From contig CAZUTK010000001.1 in assembly GCA_964623265.1 (NCBI GenBank), forward strand, positions 29,466 to 93,465: a stretch of DNA of 64,000 nucleotides, written 5' to 3'. The notes under the pieces are model-generated. The model saw nothing but the letters and a program-made list of their open reading frames with translations, was not told the origin of the DNA and searched no databases. The stretch is from CAZUTK01 sp964623265 (GTDB taxonomy: Bacteria; Electryoneota; B3-LCP). Both the position numbers and the translations under genes were made by a program. This document shows, piece by piece, positions 43,824 through 53,569 of this stretch; within the stretch, counting starts at the first letter, position 1, and the number at the start of each line of letters is the position of its first letter.

Positions 43824-44504
43824 CTATCTTTCGCGTTTATTTAGCTCGCAGAAAAGGCTCGATTCATCTACTTCCTCGAATTCTATATAACAGGGCAGTG
43901 CCTCCGCCGCGCGCAAGAAATCTTCCCGCCGAAATGTCGTTGATCGGAACCCATCTTTGCAGATGATCACGCTGCCGCCGGTCCGTTCTTCGTCAATTTC
44001 CCCGACCAATCCCTCTTCCGCTTGAAGCCGAAACCAATTCAACCGATCATCCCAGAATGAATCGGTATAGCTGGAGAAAAATGCGGTCCCCCCTTTTTGC
44101 AATACCCGCAGACTCTCCCGGATCAATCGCGAAGGTTCAATGCGGAAGGCGGAGATCCCATTCTGGATGCAGATGACCCGGTCGAAGACGCCGTCGCCGA
44201 ACGCGAGCGCTCCGGCATCCATCAGGAAAAGATGACAATTTGAAGAACAGGTTAAATCCATGCGAGCGTACTCGAGACTCTCCATCGAAATGTCAACGCC
44301 GGCAATAATTTTCGCTGCAGGAGCGAGAGCTTGCAGGACTCTGCCGTAGCCGCAGCCGAGTTCGAGAACTCGATTCTCAGGCATAATTATTTCCCGGACG
44401 TGATGGATTTCGGCGAGGAGATATTGTTGGACGCGAGGTGGTGCAATCTCGTAACAGCGACGCAGTCTTTCGGCGGAAAGCTTGCCGGTATAATAAGATG
44501 ACAT
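43824..44504 (-). CDS. Class I SAM-dependent methyltransferase
   Basis: A 226-residue methyltransferase. The SAM-binding motif I is RVLELGCGYGRVLQAL and motif II region DISMESLEYAR; the IV region DRVICIQNGISAFR holds the substrate-binding side. No special acceptor domain is visible, so the substrate (small molecule or protein) is unknown. It sits between the AhpD-like gene and the CoA-transferase gene, 15 and 19 bases apart. Confidence 0.85.
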   Translation of the reverse strand: MSSYYTGKLSAERLRRCYEIAPPRVQQYLLAEIHHVREIIMPENRVLELGCGYGRVLQALAPAAKIIAGVDISMESLEYARMDLTCSSNCHLFLMDAGALAFGDGVFDRVICIQNGISAFRIEPSRLIRESLRVLQKGGTAFFSSYTDSFWDDRLNWFRLQAEEGLVGEIDEERTGGSVIICKDGFRSTTFRREDFLRAAEALPCYIEFEEVDESSLFCELNKRER

Positions 44505-44523
44505 CGAATTCTGATTTTTATGA

Positions 44524-46380
44524 TTACAATTCGAGTTTGAATTCGTGCACGTCCGAAGTGCTGTTCACGATCGAAAAGCCGGCGTTCAGAAAGACGCGGA
44601 TCATCGGCGCGTTCTCCTTCAGAGCTTCCGCGGTCAAACCCAGCAATCCCCGCCGCCGAGCGATCCGAATCAGACAGTCCAGCAATTCCGTGGCGACGCC
44701 TTTCCCCTGATATTCGTCCGCCACGACGAACGCCGTTTCCGCTGTATGATCCGCTTCGTTCAAACCGAACTGGCCGATGCCAATGACTCGCTCTCGTTCA
44801 CCCTCCCTTAAGACTGCCAGCAGCACCATCTCTCGGGTGTAATCCACCACCGTGAACTTCTGAAGCTCTTGATGAGGCATATCCTTGCGCAGGCTGATGA
44901 AGCGGGTGTAAAGGCTCTGGTCGGAGAGGGAATAGAAGAAATCTTTCAAAAGCGGTTCATCGCAAATGCGCACCGGCCGAATGAAGATATCCAGACCTTT
45001 TTTTGTGGTGCGATAGGTTTCGAGCTGCTCGGGATATTCGCCTCTTTCTCCAGGAATAAACACTTGATCTGAATAGATCAGCTTTGATCTTTTCGCCTCT
45101 TCGACTAATTCGGATCTGAAATCAGGATGCGCGACGGAGATCAACGCCATGGCGCGGTCGCGGATGTTCTTGCCGTGCAGGTAGGCGATTCCGTACTCCG
45201 TTACGATATAATGCACGTCGCCGCGATTCAATGTGACTCCGGCGCCTTGCTTCAAGAAAGGCACGATTCTCGATACCTTCCCCCCCTGTGCCGTGGAAGG
45301 CAGGCACAGGATGGCGCGACCATGCTTCGACAGCACGGCGCCGCGCATAAAATCCGCCTGTCCTCCGATGCCGCTGTAGAAGAACGAGCCGATGGATTCC
45401 GCTGAAGCCTGTCCGGTCAGATCCATCTCCAGAGCGCTGTTGATGGCGACCATATTTTCCAGACGGCTGATCACCAGCAGATCATTCGTATAGTCAATCG
45501 TGCGGAATTCCACAGCGGGATTGTCGTGGATATAATCATACGTCGAGCGGCTGCCCATGCAGAAAGCGGCGATCGTCTTGCCGCGGTGAAGAGTCTTGCG
45601 GCTGTTATCCACGACTCCGCTTTGCATCAAATCCACGATGCCATCGGACAGCAATTCCGTGTGCACTCCCAGATGCTTCTTATCCTTCAGAGCCGCGAGC
45701 ACTGCGTTGGGTATGCTGCCGTAACCCACCTGTATGGTATCCCCATCCCGCACCAAACGCGCCACATAACCGCCGATCCGGCGGGCGATCTCCGAATCCG
45801 CTTCCGGTTTGTATTCGAGGAGCGGTTCATCGCAGGGGAAGAGATAATCCACGTCCTGGATGTGCAGGAAGCCATCACCGTGGACGCGGGGCATAAAGGA
45901 GTTCACCTGCGCGATGACCAAAGGCGCTTTCTCCACCGCCGCTTTGACGATATCCACGCTGACGCCGAGATTCAAGTAGCCGAGCTCATTCGGCGGCGAT
46001 GTCTGGATCAAAGCGACGTTGATGCCCAAATCGCCCCGGCGGATCAGATCCGGCACCTGCGACAAAAAGATCGGCGTGTAGTCCGCCAGCCCTTGATTCA
46101 CCGCTTGACGCGCGTTCCCGCTGATGAAGAAAGAGTTATGTCGGAAGTTGTCCTTCAATTTCTCATCGGTGTAAGGCGCCACACCCAGCGTCCAGACATG
46201 CAATACTTCCACATCGAAGAATGCCTTCGGACGGACGCGAACGTAATCGCCCAGCGCCTTCACCAGTGCTTGCGGTTCTCCGCAGCCGGTGCCGATGAAG
46301 ACGCGGTCGCCTCGATGAATGCGGCTGAACATCCGCTCGATCGGGACGACTTTCTCAGGATATTGTACGGCGAGATCCAT
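44524..46380 (-). CDS. Acetyl-CoA hydrolase/CoA-transferase fused to a GNAT domain
   Basis: A 618-residue fusion. Residues about 1-420 are a 4-hydroxybutyrate/acetate CoA-transferase-type enzyme: LGVHTELLSDGIVDLM with the likely catalytic Glu, GSFFYSGIGGQADFMRGA, and TEYGIAYLHGKNIRDRAMALI. After a linker, residues about 445-618 are a GNAT acetyltransferase whose acetyl-CoA loop is QGKGVATELL. Both parts bind acyl-CoA, so the GNAT half may acetylate and control the enzyme or another protein. The ATG is at 46380; a TTG three codons up has a better-spaced GGGAGG and may be the true start. It overlaps the EamA gene by 26 bases. Confidence 0.87.
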   Translation of the reverse strand: MDLAVQYPEKVVPIERMFSRIHRGDRVFIGTGCGEPQALVKALGDYVRVRPKAFFDVEVLHVWTLGVAPYTDEKLKDNFRHNSFFISGNARQAVNQGLADYTPIFLSQVPDLIRRGDLGINVALIQTSPPNELGYLNLGVSVDIVKAAVEKAPLVIAQVNSFMPRVHGDGFLHIQDVDYLFPCDEPLLEYKPEADSEIARRIGGYVARLVRDGDTIQVGYGSIPNAVLAALKDKKHLGVHTELLSDGIVDLMQSGVVDNSRKTLHRGKTIAAFCMGSRSTYDYIHDNPAVEFRTIDYTNDLLVISRLENMVAINSALEMDLTGQASAESIGSFFYSGIGGQADFMRGAVLSKHGRAILCLPSTAQGGKVSRIVPFLKQGAGVTLNRGDVHYIVTEYGIAYLHGKNIRDRAMALISVAHPDFRSELVEEAKRSKLIYSDQVFIPGERGEYPEQLETYRTTKKGLDIFIRPVRICDEPLLKDFFYSLSDQSLYTRFISLRKDMPHQELQKFTVVDYTREMVLLAVLREGERERVIGIGQFGLNEADHTAETAFVVADEYQGKGVATELLDCLIRIARRRGLLGLTAEALKENAPMIRVFLNAGFSIVNSTSDVHEFKLEL

Positions 46381-47338
46381 GGGATGCAACAGGATGATCC
46401 TCCCGGTTCGTACAGGCGACGACGGTTGCTGCTTCACCGGGCGCAATTTGTTTCGTGGCTTTCGCTTTGCTGTTGATCAGATAGACCGCCGAAACCGCCA
46501 GCAATCCTCCGATTAAGGTGTGCATCTGAGGCGTCTCCTTCAAGATCAGCCAGCTCAAACCTACGGCGCTGAACGGCACCAGAAAGATGAAAGAACTGGC
46601 TCTGCCGGATCCCAGCCGGCTGGACGCGAAGAAATACACCGTGGTGGCGAAAGTCGTCGCGAAGCAGGAAAGATAGAGGATATTCAGCCAGAACGGAAGA
46701 CTGTGCTGCAACGCCTCCCCTATCTGCCGGGGGGAAACGAGCAGCAAGTCCAGCAACGTGGCGAAGGCATAAACGTAGAGGCCGAAAACGAGCGGCGATG
46801 CATAAGGCCGCGTTTTCTCGCTGACGATCGTCAGCAACGCCCAGGAAAGCGACGCCGCCAAAAAAAACGCGTTGCCGCTTTGCCACAAAGAAGGCAGATT
46901 CAGCGACCAAACTTGCAAGAGAATCGCCCCGCCGGCAAAGCCCAAGATGAGTCCGGAGATTTCCTGCCAACCCAATTTCCGCTGGAAGAAAAAGGCGGCG
47001 AGCAGGCCGGTCAGAATGGGGTTCATCGTCGTCACTAAAACACCGCCGGCACCTGCAAAACCGGTATGCAAGCCGCGGAAAAACATCATATTATATGCGA
47101 CAATCAGCGCTGCCCCGCCGAAAGCCTGTGATAGGGATCGGGCGTTCAATCGCCACGATTTCCCAAGAACGAAAACCAGCGGCAAAGACGAAAGCGTCGT
47201 GAAGAAGAAGCGCCAGAAGATCAGGACTTCAGGGGTGTCGGAAGTGGTGATGAGCTTGGCGGATACCCAACTCCCCCCCCAGGCGCACATCGCCAGAACC
47301 ATCAAAAGGGTAAAAACAACATTTCCGGGTCGTTTCAT
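46355..47338 (-). CDS. EamA/DMT-family transporter
   Basis: A 327-residue permease with ten predicted helices in two EamA repeats: LAMCAWGGSWVSAKLI at the start, WRFFFTTL, NPILTGLLAAFFFQRKL in the first repeat and LVPFSAVGLSWLILKE in the second. Such proteins export amino acids, nucleosides or other metabolites. The start at 47338 follows the family; an upstream frame is open but unlikely. It overlaps the CoA-transferase gene by 26 bases and diverges from the aldehyde dehydrogenase gene. Confidence 0.87.
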   Translation of the reverse strand: MKRPGNVVFTLLMVLAMCAWGGSWVSAKLITTSDTPEVLIFWRFFFTTLSSLPLVFVLGKSWRLNARSLSQAFGGAALIVAYNMMFFRGLHTGFAGAGGVLVTTMNPILTGLLAAFFFQRKLGWQEISGLILGFAGGAILLQVWSLNLPSLWQSGNAFFLAASLSWALLTIVSEKTRPYASPLVFGLYVYAFATLLDLLLVSPRQIGEALQHSLPFWLNILYLSCFATTFATTVYFFASSRLGSGRASSFIFLVPFSAVGLSWLILKETPQMHTLIGGLLAVSAVYLINSKAKATKQIAPGEAATVVACTNREDHPVASHGSRRTIS

Positions 47339-47456
47339 GGAGGTCTTTCGTGGTGCAGTGCACGATAATATACGCTGATTTCGAGAAAGCTGCAAGATGC
47401 AGATCGAGATCTTTTCGAAAAGCGCAGAGATGAATTTACGAAACTCTTTGTAATGC

Positions 47457-47474
47457 TTGATTTCGTGAAATCAA
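47457..47474. promoter_or_regulatory. Perfect 18-bp dyad in the aldehyde dehydrogenase promoter region
   Basis: TTGATTTC-GT-GAAATCAA is an exact inverted repeat with a two-base spacer, 42-59 bases before the ALDH ATG. Its left half overlaps a possible -35 (TTGATT, then 18 bases to TAATTA at 47481-47486). It looks like an operator; one such dyad may occur by chance in a window this long, so location is the main support. Confidence 0.45.
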
Positions 47475-47515
47475 ATGCCTTAATTATAGCATTCGAAACA
47501 GCGATGGAGAAAGCT

Positions 47516-48943
47516 ATGAAAAACGAATACCCCATCTTGGTAAATGGAGAATGGTGTTCCGGTGCGTACATACGACCAGTGTTGAATCCACACGACGGAA
47601 GCCGCGTCGCCGACGTTCACCGCGCGGATCGGCGGCAGGTAGCCCTCGCCGTCGCAGCCGCACTGGAGGGATTCGAAACGATGCGACGGCTCTCTTCCTA
47701 CCGGCGGGCGGATGTTCTCCGCAAAACCGCGCAGGCTCTGCGGGAAAATGCCGACGAAGTGGCTCGCATCATCACGCTGGAAAGCGGCAAACCGATCCGC
47801 GAAGCCCGCGTGGAAGTGGAACGAGGCGCCACGACCTTTGCGCTGGCGGCGGATGAGGCTCTCCGCATCACCGGCGAGCTTCTTCCGCTGGACATCAACG
47901 AAATCGCCGGGGATCGGGTGGGCATCGTGGCACGTTTCCCGCTAGGGGTCATCTCCGCCATCACGCCCTTTAATTTTCCTCTGAATCTGGTGGCTCACAA
48001 GGTGGCACCGGCACTCGCTGCGGGGAACGCCGTGGTGCTGAAGCCTTCGTCGAGCACCCCCATCACCGCATGGCGGTTGGGTGAAATACTTCTGGATGCA
48101 GGTTTACCCCAAAAAGCCATCCACATCGTCCCCTCGTCCCCCGCCGACGCGGAACCGCTCCTGTCGGATCCTGCCATCAAGATGGTCACCTTCACCGGCA
48201 GTCCGGCGGTGGGATGGGATTTGAAATCCCGCTGCGGAAAGGCGCGGATCTGCCTCGAATTGGGCGGCAACGCCGCCGCCATCATCGAACCGGACGCCGA
48301 TTTGGACTATGCTGTCAAGCGGTGCATCGTCGGAGGTTACGCTTTCGCGGGGCAGATTTGCATCTCTCTGCAGAGGATCTTCCTGCACGAGACGATCGCG
48401 GAACTCTTCACAGCCGCATTTCTTAAGGGCGTGCAGTCCCTGCGAGCCGGCGATCCTATGGATGAATCCACGCAGATCGGACCGATGATTGATGAAGCGG
48501 CGGCGATGCAGACCGAAGAGAGGGTGAATCAAGCCGTCCGATCCGGCGCCCGGCTCCTCTGCGGCGGACGCCGCCGCGGGAATTTCTACGAGCCGACCAT
48601 TCTGGAGAATGTCCCGGCTGATCTGCCGGTCGCCTGCCAAGAAGTTTTCGCACCCGTGACGATCATCCAACGCTATGCGGATTTCGACCAGGCGATAGAA
48701 GAGGTCAACCGTTCCGATTTCGGTCTGCAGGCGGGTTTGTTCAGCTCAAACATCCGCAAGATCCTGAAGGCATTCAACCGGATCGAGGTAGGGGGACTGA
48801 TCGTCAATGACGTCCCCACGTATCGGGTGGATAACTATCCCTACGGCGGAGTGAAAGCCTCAGGGTTGGGCCGCGAAGGGGTTCATTATGCCGTGGAAGA
48901 AATGACCGAGCGGCGCATATTGATCGTGCAAAATGAGCGCTGA
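47516..48943 (+). CDS. Aldehyde dehydrogenase (lactaldehyde/GAPDH-like group)
   Basis: A 475-residue NAD(P)-dependent aldehyde dehydrogenase. The cofactor site is in TPFNFPLNLVAHKVAPALAAGN, the general base Glu in CLELGGNAA, and the catalytic Cys in AFAGQICISLQRI. The motifs fit the short, non-phosphorylating group that includes lactaldehyde and glyceraldehyde-3-phosphate dehydrogenases. The ATG at 47516 has a GGAG eight bases upstream. It is followed after 26 bases by a response regulator gene. It has no encapsulation peptide, so a link to the microcompartment locus is not supported. Confidence 0.92.
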   Translation: MKNEYPILVNGEWCSGAYIRPVLNPHDGSRVADVHRADRRQVALAVAAALEGFETMRRLSSYRRADVLRKTAQALRENADEVARIITLESGKPIREARVEVERGATTFALAADEALRITGELLPLDINEIAGDRVGIVARFPLGVISAITPFNFPLNLVAHKVAPALAAGNAVVLKPSSSTPITAWRLGEILLDAGLPQKAIHIVPSSPADAEPLLSDPAIKMVTFTGSPAVGWDLKSRCGKARICLELGGNAAAIIEPDADLDYAVKRCIVGGYAFAGQICISLQRIFLHETIAELFTAAFLKGVQSLRAGDPMDESTQIGPMIDEAAAMQTEERVNQAVRSGARLLCGGRRRGNFYEPTILENVPADLPVACQEVFAPVTIIQRYADFDQAIEEVNRSDFGLQAGLFSSNIRKILKAFNRIEVGGLIVNDVPTYRVDNYPYGGVKASGLGREGVHYAVEEMTERRILIVQNER

Positions 48944-48969
48944 GCTGAAAAGGAAGTATCACCCTTGCT

Positions 48970-49464
48970 GTGAGCCGCGTCACATATGAATTGCCGCTTT
49001 CTGCGTATCTTGCAGCAGTTCATAGCGAGGTTCTCATTTCTAACCGCATCCCAAGCGCAGCATCTGAAGCCGGAAAGACCGCCAAAGCGAGAAAGCGCGT
49101 CTCCGATCCACCCCGCATCCTCTTGGTGGACGACGAAGAAGGCATGCTCGCGCTGCTAAAAGAAGTCGTGCAGTTATTGGGGTACGATCCCATCACCGCC
49201 GACGACGGCGCGCTGGCTCTGCGACGATTTAACGAGACCCCCGTGGATCTGGTCATCACCGATATCAATATGCCGGGGATTTCCGGTCTCGAATTGCTGC
49301 GCCTCATCAAAAAACAGAACCCGAGAGTTCCTGTGGTTCTGATCACGGGCTTGTCGTCGAGCCATTTTCGAGACGCCGCCTGCGAACAACACGCCGATGG
49401 CTTCCTCTGTAAACCCTTCCGCATAGACGATTTGCGCAACTGCATCCAGCGTCTGGTCAAGTGA
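48970..49464 (+). CDS. Response regulator receiver with N-terminal extension
   Basis: A 164-residue protein. The receiver domain begins near residue 48 (PRILLVDDEEGMLALL). The phosphorylated Asp is in VITDINMPGI, the Thr/Ser in LITGLSS, and the Lys in FLCKPFRI. There is no output domain. The first about 45 residues are low-complexity and may be non-native; GTG is the start but an ATG-free stretch and weak ribosome site make it uncertain. It lies 26 bases after the aldehyde dehydrogenase gene. Confidence 0.86.
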   Translation: MSRVTYELPLSAYLAAVHSEVLISNRIPSAASEAGKTAKARKRVSDPPRILLVDDEEGMLALLKEVVQLLGYDPITADDGALALRRFNETPVDLVITDINMPGISGLELLRLIKKQNPRVPVVLITGLSSSHFRDAACEQHADGFLCKPFRIDDLRNCIQRLVK

Positions 49465-49632
49465 GCCTTGACTTTCGCTTCGCTTCTAAATTCTACAAAA
49501 CTTATCCTGCTTCTTGGCAACATCAACCGCCCAACCGTCCGCATCTTCATCAGTTTTGAATTGCGGATCCCTTGTGGAAAGATTACATTATGAGCCGAAT
49601 GGATTTCAGCAACTTAACAATATGCTTTAATC

Positions 49633-50799
49633 ATGGCCTTATTCCTTCTCGTATTTTTCCTCCTGTACGGATCCTTGCACGCGTACTTCTTTGTGAAGGT
49701 TCGATCGGCTTTGGCGCTGGGTTTCACTTCAAGCCTCGCCGTCCTGCTTTTCCTGCTTCTTATGATTGCCGCACCGATACTGATCCATTTTCTGGAAAAC
49801 AGGAATCTGGAACCCGCCGCCCGCCTCCTCGCTTTGATCGGGTACACTTGGATGGGATGGCTGTTTCTCTTCTTCTGCGCGGCTTTGCTTCTGGATTTCT
49901 ATCATCTGGTCTTTTCAATTTTGCCGGGTGTTTTCACTTCAAAGACGGCTTTCCCCGATTTCCCCAGCAGGTGGCGATTTCTCCTGCCGCTCGGCTGCGC
50001 GAGTCTGATTGCTTTGTACGGCTACTACGACGCTCTGGCGATTCGTCTGGAGACCATCACCATTCCTTCCCCAAAGATACCTTCATCCGCAGGTAAGATC
50101 ACGATCGCTCAGATCTCGGATGTGCATCTCGGATTGATCGTGCGGGAAGGGCGCCTGAAGAAAATCACCGACATTCTCCGGCAAGTCAACCCGGACTTGA
50201 TTGTCTCGACGGGGGATTTGGTGGACAGTGAAATCTGCCGGATGGAGGACATCCTCGCATTGTTGCAGGAGTTAAACCCCCCGCTTGGAAAATACGCCGT
50301 CACCGGCAACCATGAATTTTACGCCGGGATTGAATCAGCCGCCGTCAGCACGGAAGATGCAGGGTTCCGCATGCTGCGGGAAGATACGGCGCGCGTCGGC
50401 GAGAATTTAATCCTCATCGGAGTGGATGATCCGGCTCGGGCGAGCTTCCAACCGGGTTGGAAAACCAGGGAGCAGGAACTTCTGCAACAAGTGGAACCGG
50501 ATCCGTTCATCCTCTTGCTGAAACACCGGCCGGATTTGGATTCCGAAACGGTCAATCTCTTCGATCTGCAGCTCTCCGGTCACACGCATAAGGGGCAGAT
50601 TTTTCCCTTTTCAATCGTGGTGAAGCGGGTGTTTCCAAGATTGGCGGGTTTTTTCAAGGTGGGAACCCGAAGCTGTCTCTATGTCAACCGAGGCACCGGC
50701 ACCTGGGGTCCTCCGGTTCGATTCCTGGCACCGCCGGAGATTACGTTGATCGAGCTGGTCCATTCGGATAGTTCGTCTACGCATCAGAGCAGCGATTGA
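49633..50799 (+). CDS. Membrane-anchored metallophosphoesterase (YkuE/YaeI-like)
   Basis: A 388-residue protein with four N-terminal transmembrane helices (about residues 2-125) and a calcineurin-like domain outside. Metal motifs: ISDVHLG, STGDLVD, GNHEFY, LKHRPD and SGHTHKGQIFP, all intact. The YkuE/YaeI/LpxH-like group cleaves phosphodiesters of lipids; the substrate here is unknown. No ribosome site is obvious before the ATG. Convergent with the SpoIIE-type phosphatase gene. Confidence 0.9.
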   Translation: MALFLLVFFLLYGSLHAYFFVKVRSALALGFTSSLAVLLFLLLMIAAPILIHFLENRNLEPAARLLALIGYTWMGWLFLFFCAALLLDFYHLVFSILPGVFTSKTAFPDFPSRWRFLLPLGCASLIALYGYYDALAIRLETITIPSPKIPSSAGKITIAQISDVHLGLIVREGRLKKITDILRQVNPDLIVSTGDLVDSEICRMEDILALLQELNPPLGKYAVTGNHEFYAGIESAAVSTEDAGFRMLREDTARVGENLILIGVDDPARASFQPGWKTREQELLQQVEPDPFILLLKHRPDLDSETVNLFDLQLSGHTHKGQIFPFSIVVKRVFPRLAGFFKVGTRSCLYVNRGTGTWGPPVRFLAPPEITLIELVHSDSSSTHQSSD

Positions 50800-50835
50800 G
50801 CTTGCCTTCCGACGGCATGCACATCGGTTCCGAGA

Positions 50836-53547
50836 TTACAGGCGCTTGATGATCATCAGCGTCACATCATCCTGAGGCGTTCCGCAGAAGGTTTCCACTT
50901 CCCGGATCACGGCTTTCATGATCTCTTCCGCAGGATCACCGCAATGCTGCTGCAATAGCGGGATCAGCCGTCCCTCGCCGAATTCCACCTCATCCGAGTT
51001 CATCGCTTCGACGATGCCGTCGGAATATAAAGCGATCATTTCGCCGCTTTCCAGATGGATCTCGCCGGCTTGATACGCAGTATCCGCTAAGACCCCCAGG
51101 GGTAATCCACCATCTTGCAGATACACCAAGCGTTCATCGCCGCAGAGCACCGGCGCGTTGTGTCCGGCGTTGACGTAGCGCAATACCCCCTTTGGCGGGT
51201 CGAGGATTCCGAAGAAGAAGGTGGCGTACATATGCGGCGCCGTATTGTTGTGCAGGACACGATTGAGCCCCGATACCAGTTCGTCCGGCGGATGTATCGT
51301 TTGCGCCAACGTGCGCAGGGAAGCCTGGAGGTTCGCCATCAACAAGGCGGCGGGCATGCCCTTCCCCGACACATCTCCGACGGCTATGCCGATCACGCCA
51401 TTCGCGAGCGACAGAAAATCATAGTAATCCCCGCCCACCTGAGCTGCCGGCTGTGAAACGGCTGAAATCTCATATCCAGGGAACGAAGGCAGACTTTGCG
51501 GCAGCAATTGCATTTGAATGTTCTTCGCCGCTTCCAGCTCCCCTTGCAGCCGCTCTTTTTCCTTCACTTCTTCCAGCATGCGGTTCAGATCGTCCACCAT
51601 CAGGTTAAATGAATCCGCCAGTTCTCCCAGCTCATCCCGCGACTTGATTTCGATATGGGCGCTCAGGTCGCCTTTGCGCAGTTGCTGCGTGCCCAGATGC
51701 AGTCTTCCCACGGTGCGCGTGATGCCTCCCGCCAGACTGAAGCCGATCAGAGCGATTAAGATGAGGATCGCACCGAAAAACAACGCCAGTACGATAAAAA
51801 CGCCGAGATATATCCGACTGACTGATTGTTCCGTCGCCCAGAGCCTGCCGAGGAGAGAACGGAGGGAAGTGGCGATGACGATTATAGAGTTGGATTCGTC
51901 GAAACCGCGGTCCGGCGACAAGATCGGACTGGGGATCAACGTCAGGAAACGAATCGGTAGGTCCATGCCGGAACGCCGCTCCGATGCTTCCACAGTGGAA
52001 AGCACGGTGCGCAGATTCTTTCCGAACTGCACATTCATTCCATCCGGATTCGATCTATCCATGTCGGCGCCGCGCCCTGACATAAGGGATAGGTCCACTC
52101 CGATCAATTCCTTCAGCTTGACGAGATCCGGCAACGTCACCGGTCTGAGCCAGCCGAGCACCCGATCCGCATCTCTTGTACAGTTGATATAATACGGCGA
52201 TTCCGCAATCCAACATAACCCCCGGTAATGCTCGCTGCAGAGCCTGACGAAGAGGCTATCGGACGTCGTCCCGGCGGTATCGGCGAGCGTGATCCGTTCA
52301 TCTTGCAGGAGACGCGTGCGCACGGTGAACGCCACGGTATCCTTCTCGTCGGATTCATTCGACGGAAATGACCATGGAGCCGAAAGCAGATCGTTCTCCC
52401 AGAGTCCCGGCAGTTCAGCGCCGGAAATCTGCAGATCCCTCAATCCGCCGCCGGGGGTCGCAATTCCTGCTATGGATGTGATGCCGGCTTCCCGCAGAGA
52501 CTGGAATCGGATTTCTTCCGTCGCAATGGCCGACTTCGTATCTCGCTGCGGAAGATACGTTTCGAATTTCTGCAGTGTATCCGCTTCGTTGCGGATCAAA
52601 CCCTCCATGCTGCTCTGCCAGTAGCTGCCCAGGATCACATACATCCCGAAGAGCAATATGAGGATCAGAATGATGCCGGGAATGATGCTGCTGAAAAGAT
52701 AGCTGAGAAGAAGTTTTGTTCTGATGCGAAGCGAATATTTCAGCCATTCGCCGATTGGTCGGAGGATGATTTTCCCCGGAAGAACGATGAGCAGCGCCAA
52801 GAGCAACCTCCGGGCACCCCCCGCCGCTTCGGGGAGATAGGGCACCAGCGACCGCTGCAGGTATTGAAGAGATTCCAGCAAACGGGGTTTAGCATCCAAT
52901 CCTTCTATGGTTATTACGGATCCGCTCGGAGCAAAAGCGCCGACGAAAATCAATCCCAGCGCGCAGAAAGCCGCCAATTTGATCCGGGCTCGAGTCGTCA
53001 TGGCATCGCATTCTTCAAAACCCGCCAGCCAGACCATAAGAAAGAAAAAGATCAGGAGCTGAATTGCGGAATTCCACCCGGAAAAGGTGATGAAGATGAC
53101 GATCAATAATCCGAACGAGAAGCGGATTTTCCGATGCAGCGTTTCCGGCGATAAACGCAAGATCTGAAAGATGAGCAGGAGATAGACGAAAAAAGAGACT
53201 CCGCCGGAAAGGAGATAAGTCCATCTCATCCGATCCCCCAGCGGGTAAACAGAGATGGTCAGAAGAAAGAGGAGATGCAGTGGTAGCAAAATCAGGAGGA
53301 GCCAGATCAGGCGCGTGAACCTGCGCGTTTCAGTGCTCAAATCAAAGACCGGACCCCAGCGCGCCGAAAGCCGACGTTGAAAGATTCCGGCAGCCGCCAG
53401 GAGTAAACCGATGGACAGCAGAGCCGATTGATTCCGCAAGCCGCCCCACTGCCGCAATAGCAGCAATAGGAGCAGAGGGATCAGCGCCGGTAAAAGGACA
53501 TTCCATAAGGCTGCCCCTTTCTCGGCAGGGACACTCTTCCATTTCAT
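50836..53547 (-). CDS. SpoIIE-type PP2C phosphatase with HAMP and large membrane sensor
   Basis: A 903-residue signalling protein. Domains: about seven to nine transmembrane helices over the first 300 residues, then an extracytoplasmic segment of about 250 residues bounded by two more helices, a HAMP domain (LRKGDLSAHIEIKSRDELGELADSF, near 600-655), a short coil, and the SpoIIE phosphatase (GGDYYDFLSLANGVIGIAVGDVSGKGMPAALLMAN; the Asp residues bind Mn). It probably dephosphorylates an anti-sigma-antagonist. Extra helices before the sensor are unusual. The start at 53547 avoids overlap with gltX and has AGGG upstream. Confidence 0.88.
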   Translation of the reverse strand: MKWKSVPAEKGAALWNVLLPALIPLLLLLLLRQWGGLRNQSALLSIGLLLAAAGIFQRRLSARWGPVFDLSTETRRFTRLIWLLLILLPLHLLFLLTISVYPLGDRMRWTYLLSGGVSFFVYLLLIFQILRLSPETLHRKIRFSFGLLIVIFITFSGWNSAIQLLIFFFLMVWLAGFEECDAMTTRARIKLAAFCALGLIFVGAFAPSGSVITIEGLDAKPRLLESLQYLQRSLVPYLPEAAGGARRLLLALLIVLPGKIILRPIGEWLKYSLRIRTKLLLSYLFSSIIPGIILILILLFGMYVILGSYWQSSMEGLIRNEADTLQKFETYLPQRDTKSAIATEEIRFQSLREAGITSIAGIATPGGGLRDLQISGAELPGLWENDLLSAPWSFPSNESDEKDTVAFTVRTRLLQDERITLADTAGTTSDSLFVRLCSEHYRGLCWIAESPYYINCTRDADRVLGWLRPVTLPDLVKLKELIGVDLSLMSGRGADMDRSNPDGMNVQFGKNLRTVLSTVEASERRSGMDLPIRFLTLIPSPILSPDRGFDESNSIIVIATSLRSLLGRLWATEQSVSRIYLGVFIVLALFFGAILILIALIGFSLAGGITRTVGRLHLGTQQLRKGDLSAHIEIKSRDELGELADSFNLMVDDLNRMLEEVKEKERLQGELEAAKNIQMQLLPQSLPSFPGYEISAVSQPAAQVGGDYYDFLSLANGVIGIAVGDVSGKGMPAALLMANLQASLRTLAQTIHPPDELVSGLNRVLHNNTAPHMYATFFFGILDPPKGVLRYVNAGHNAPVLCGDERLVYLQDGGLPLGVLADTAYQAGEIHLESGEMIALYSDGIVEAMNSDEVEFGEGRLIPLLQQHCGDPAEEIMKAVIREVETFCGTPQDDVTLMIIKRL

Positions 53548-53569
53548 AAAACGATCCCTGATGTCCTTT

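Noticed and set aside
47516..48943. Aldehyde dehydrogenase as part of the microcompartment pathway
   Set aside because: It is about 19 kb away, has no tail resembling an encapsulation peptide and is of the non-CoA-acylating type.
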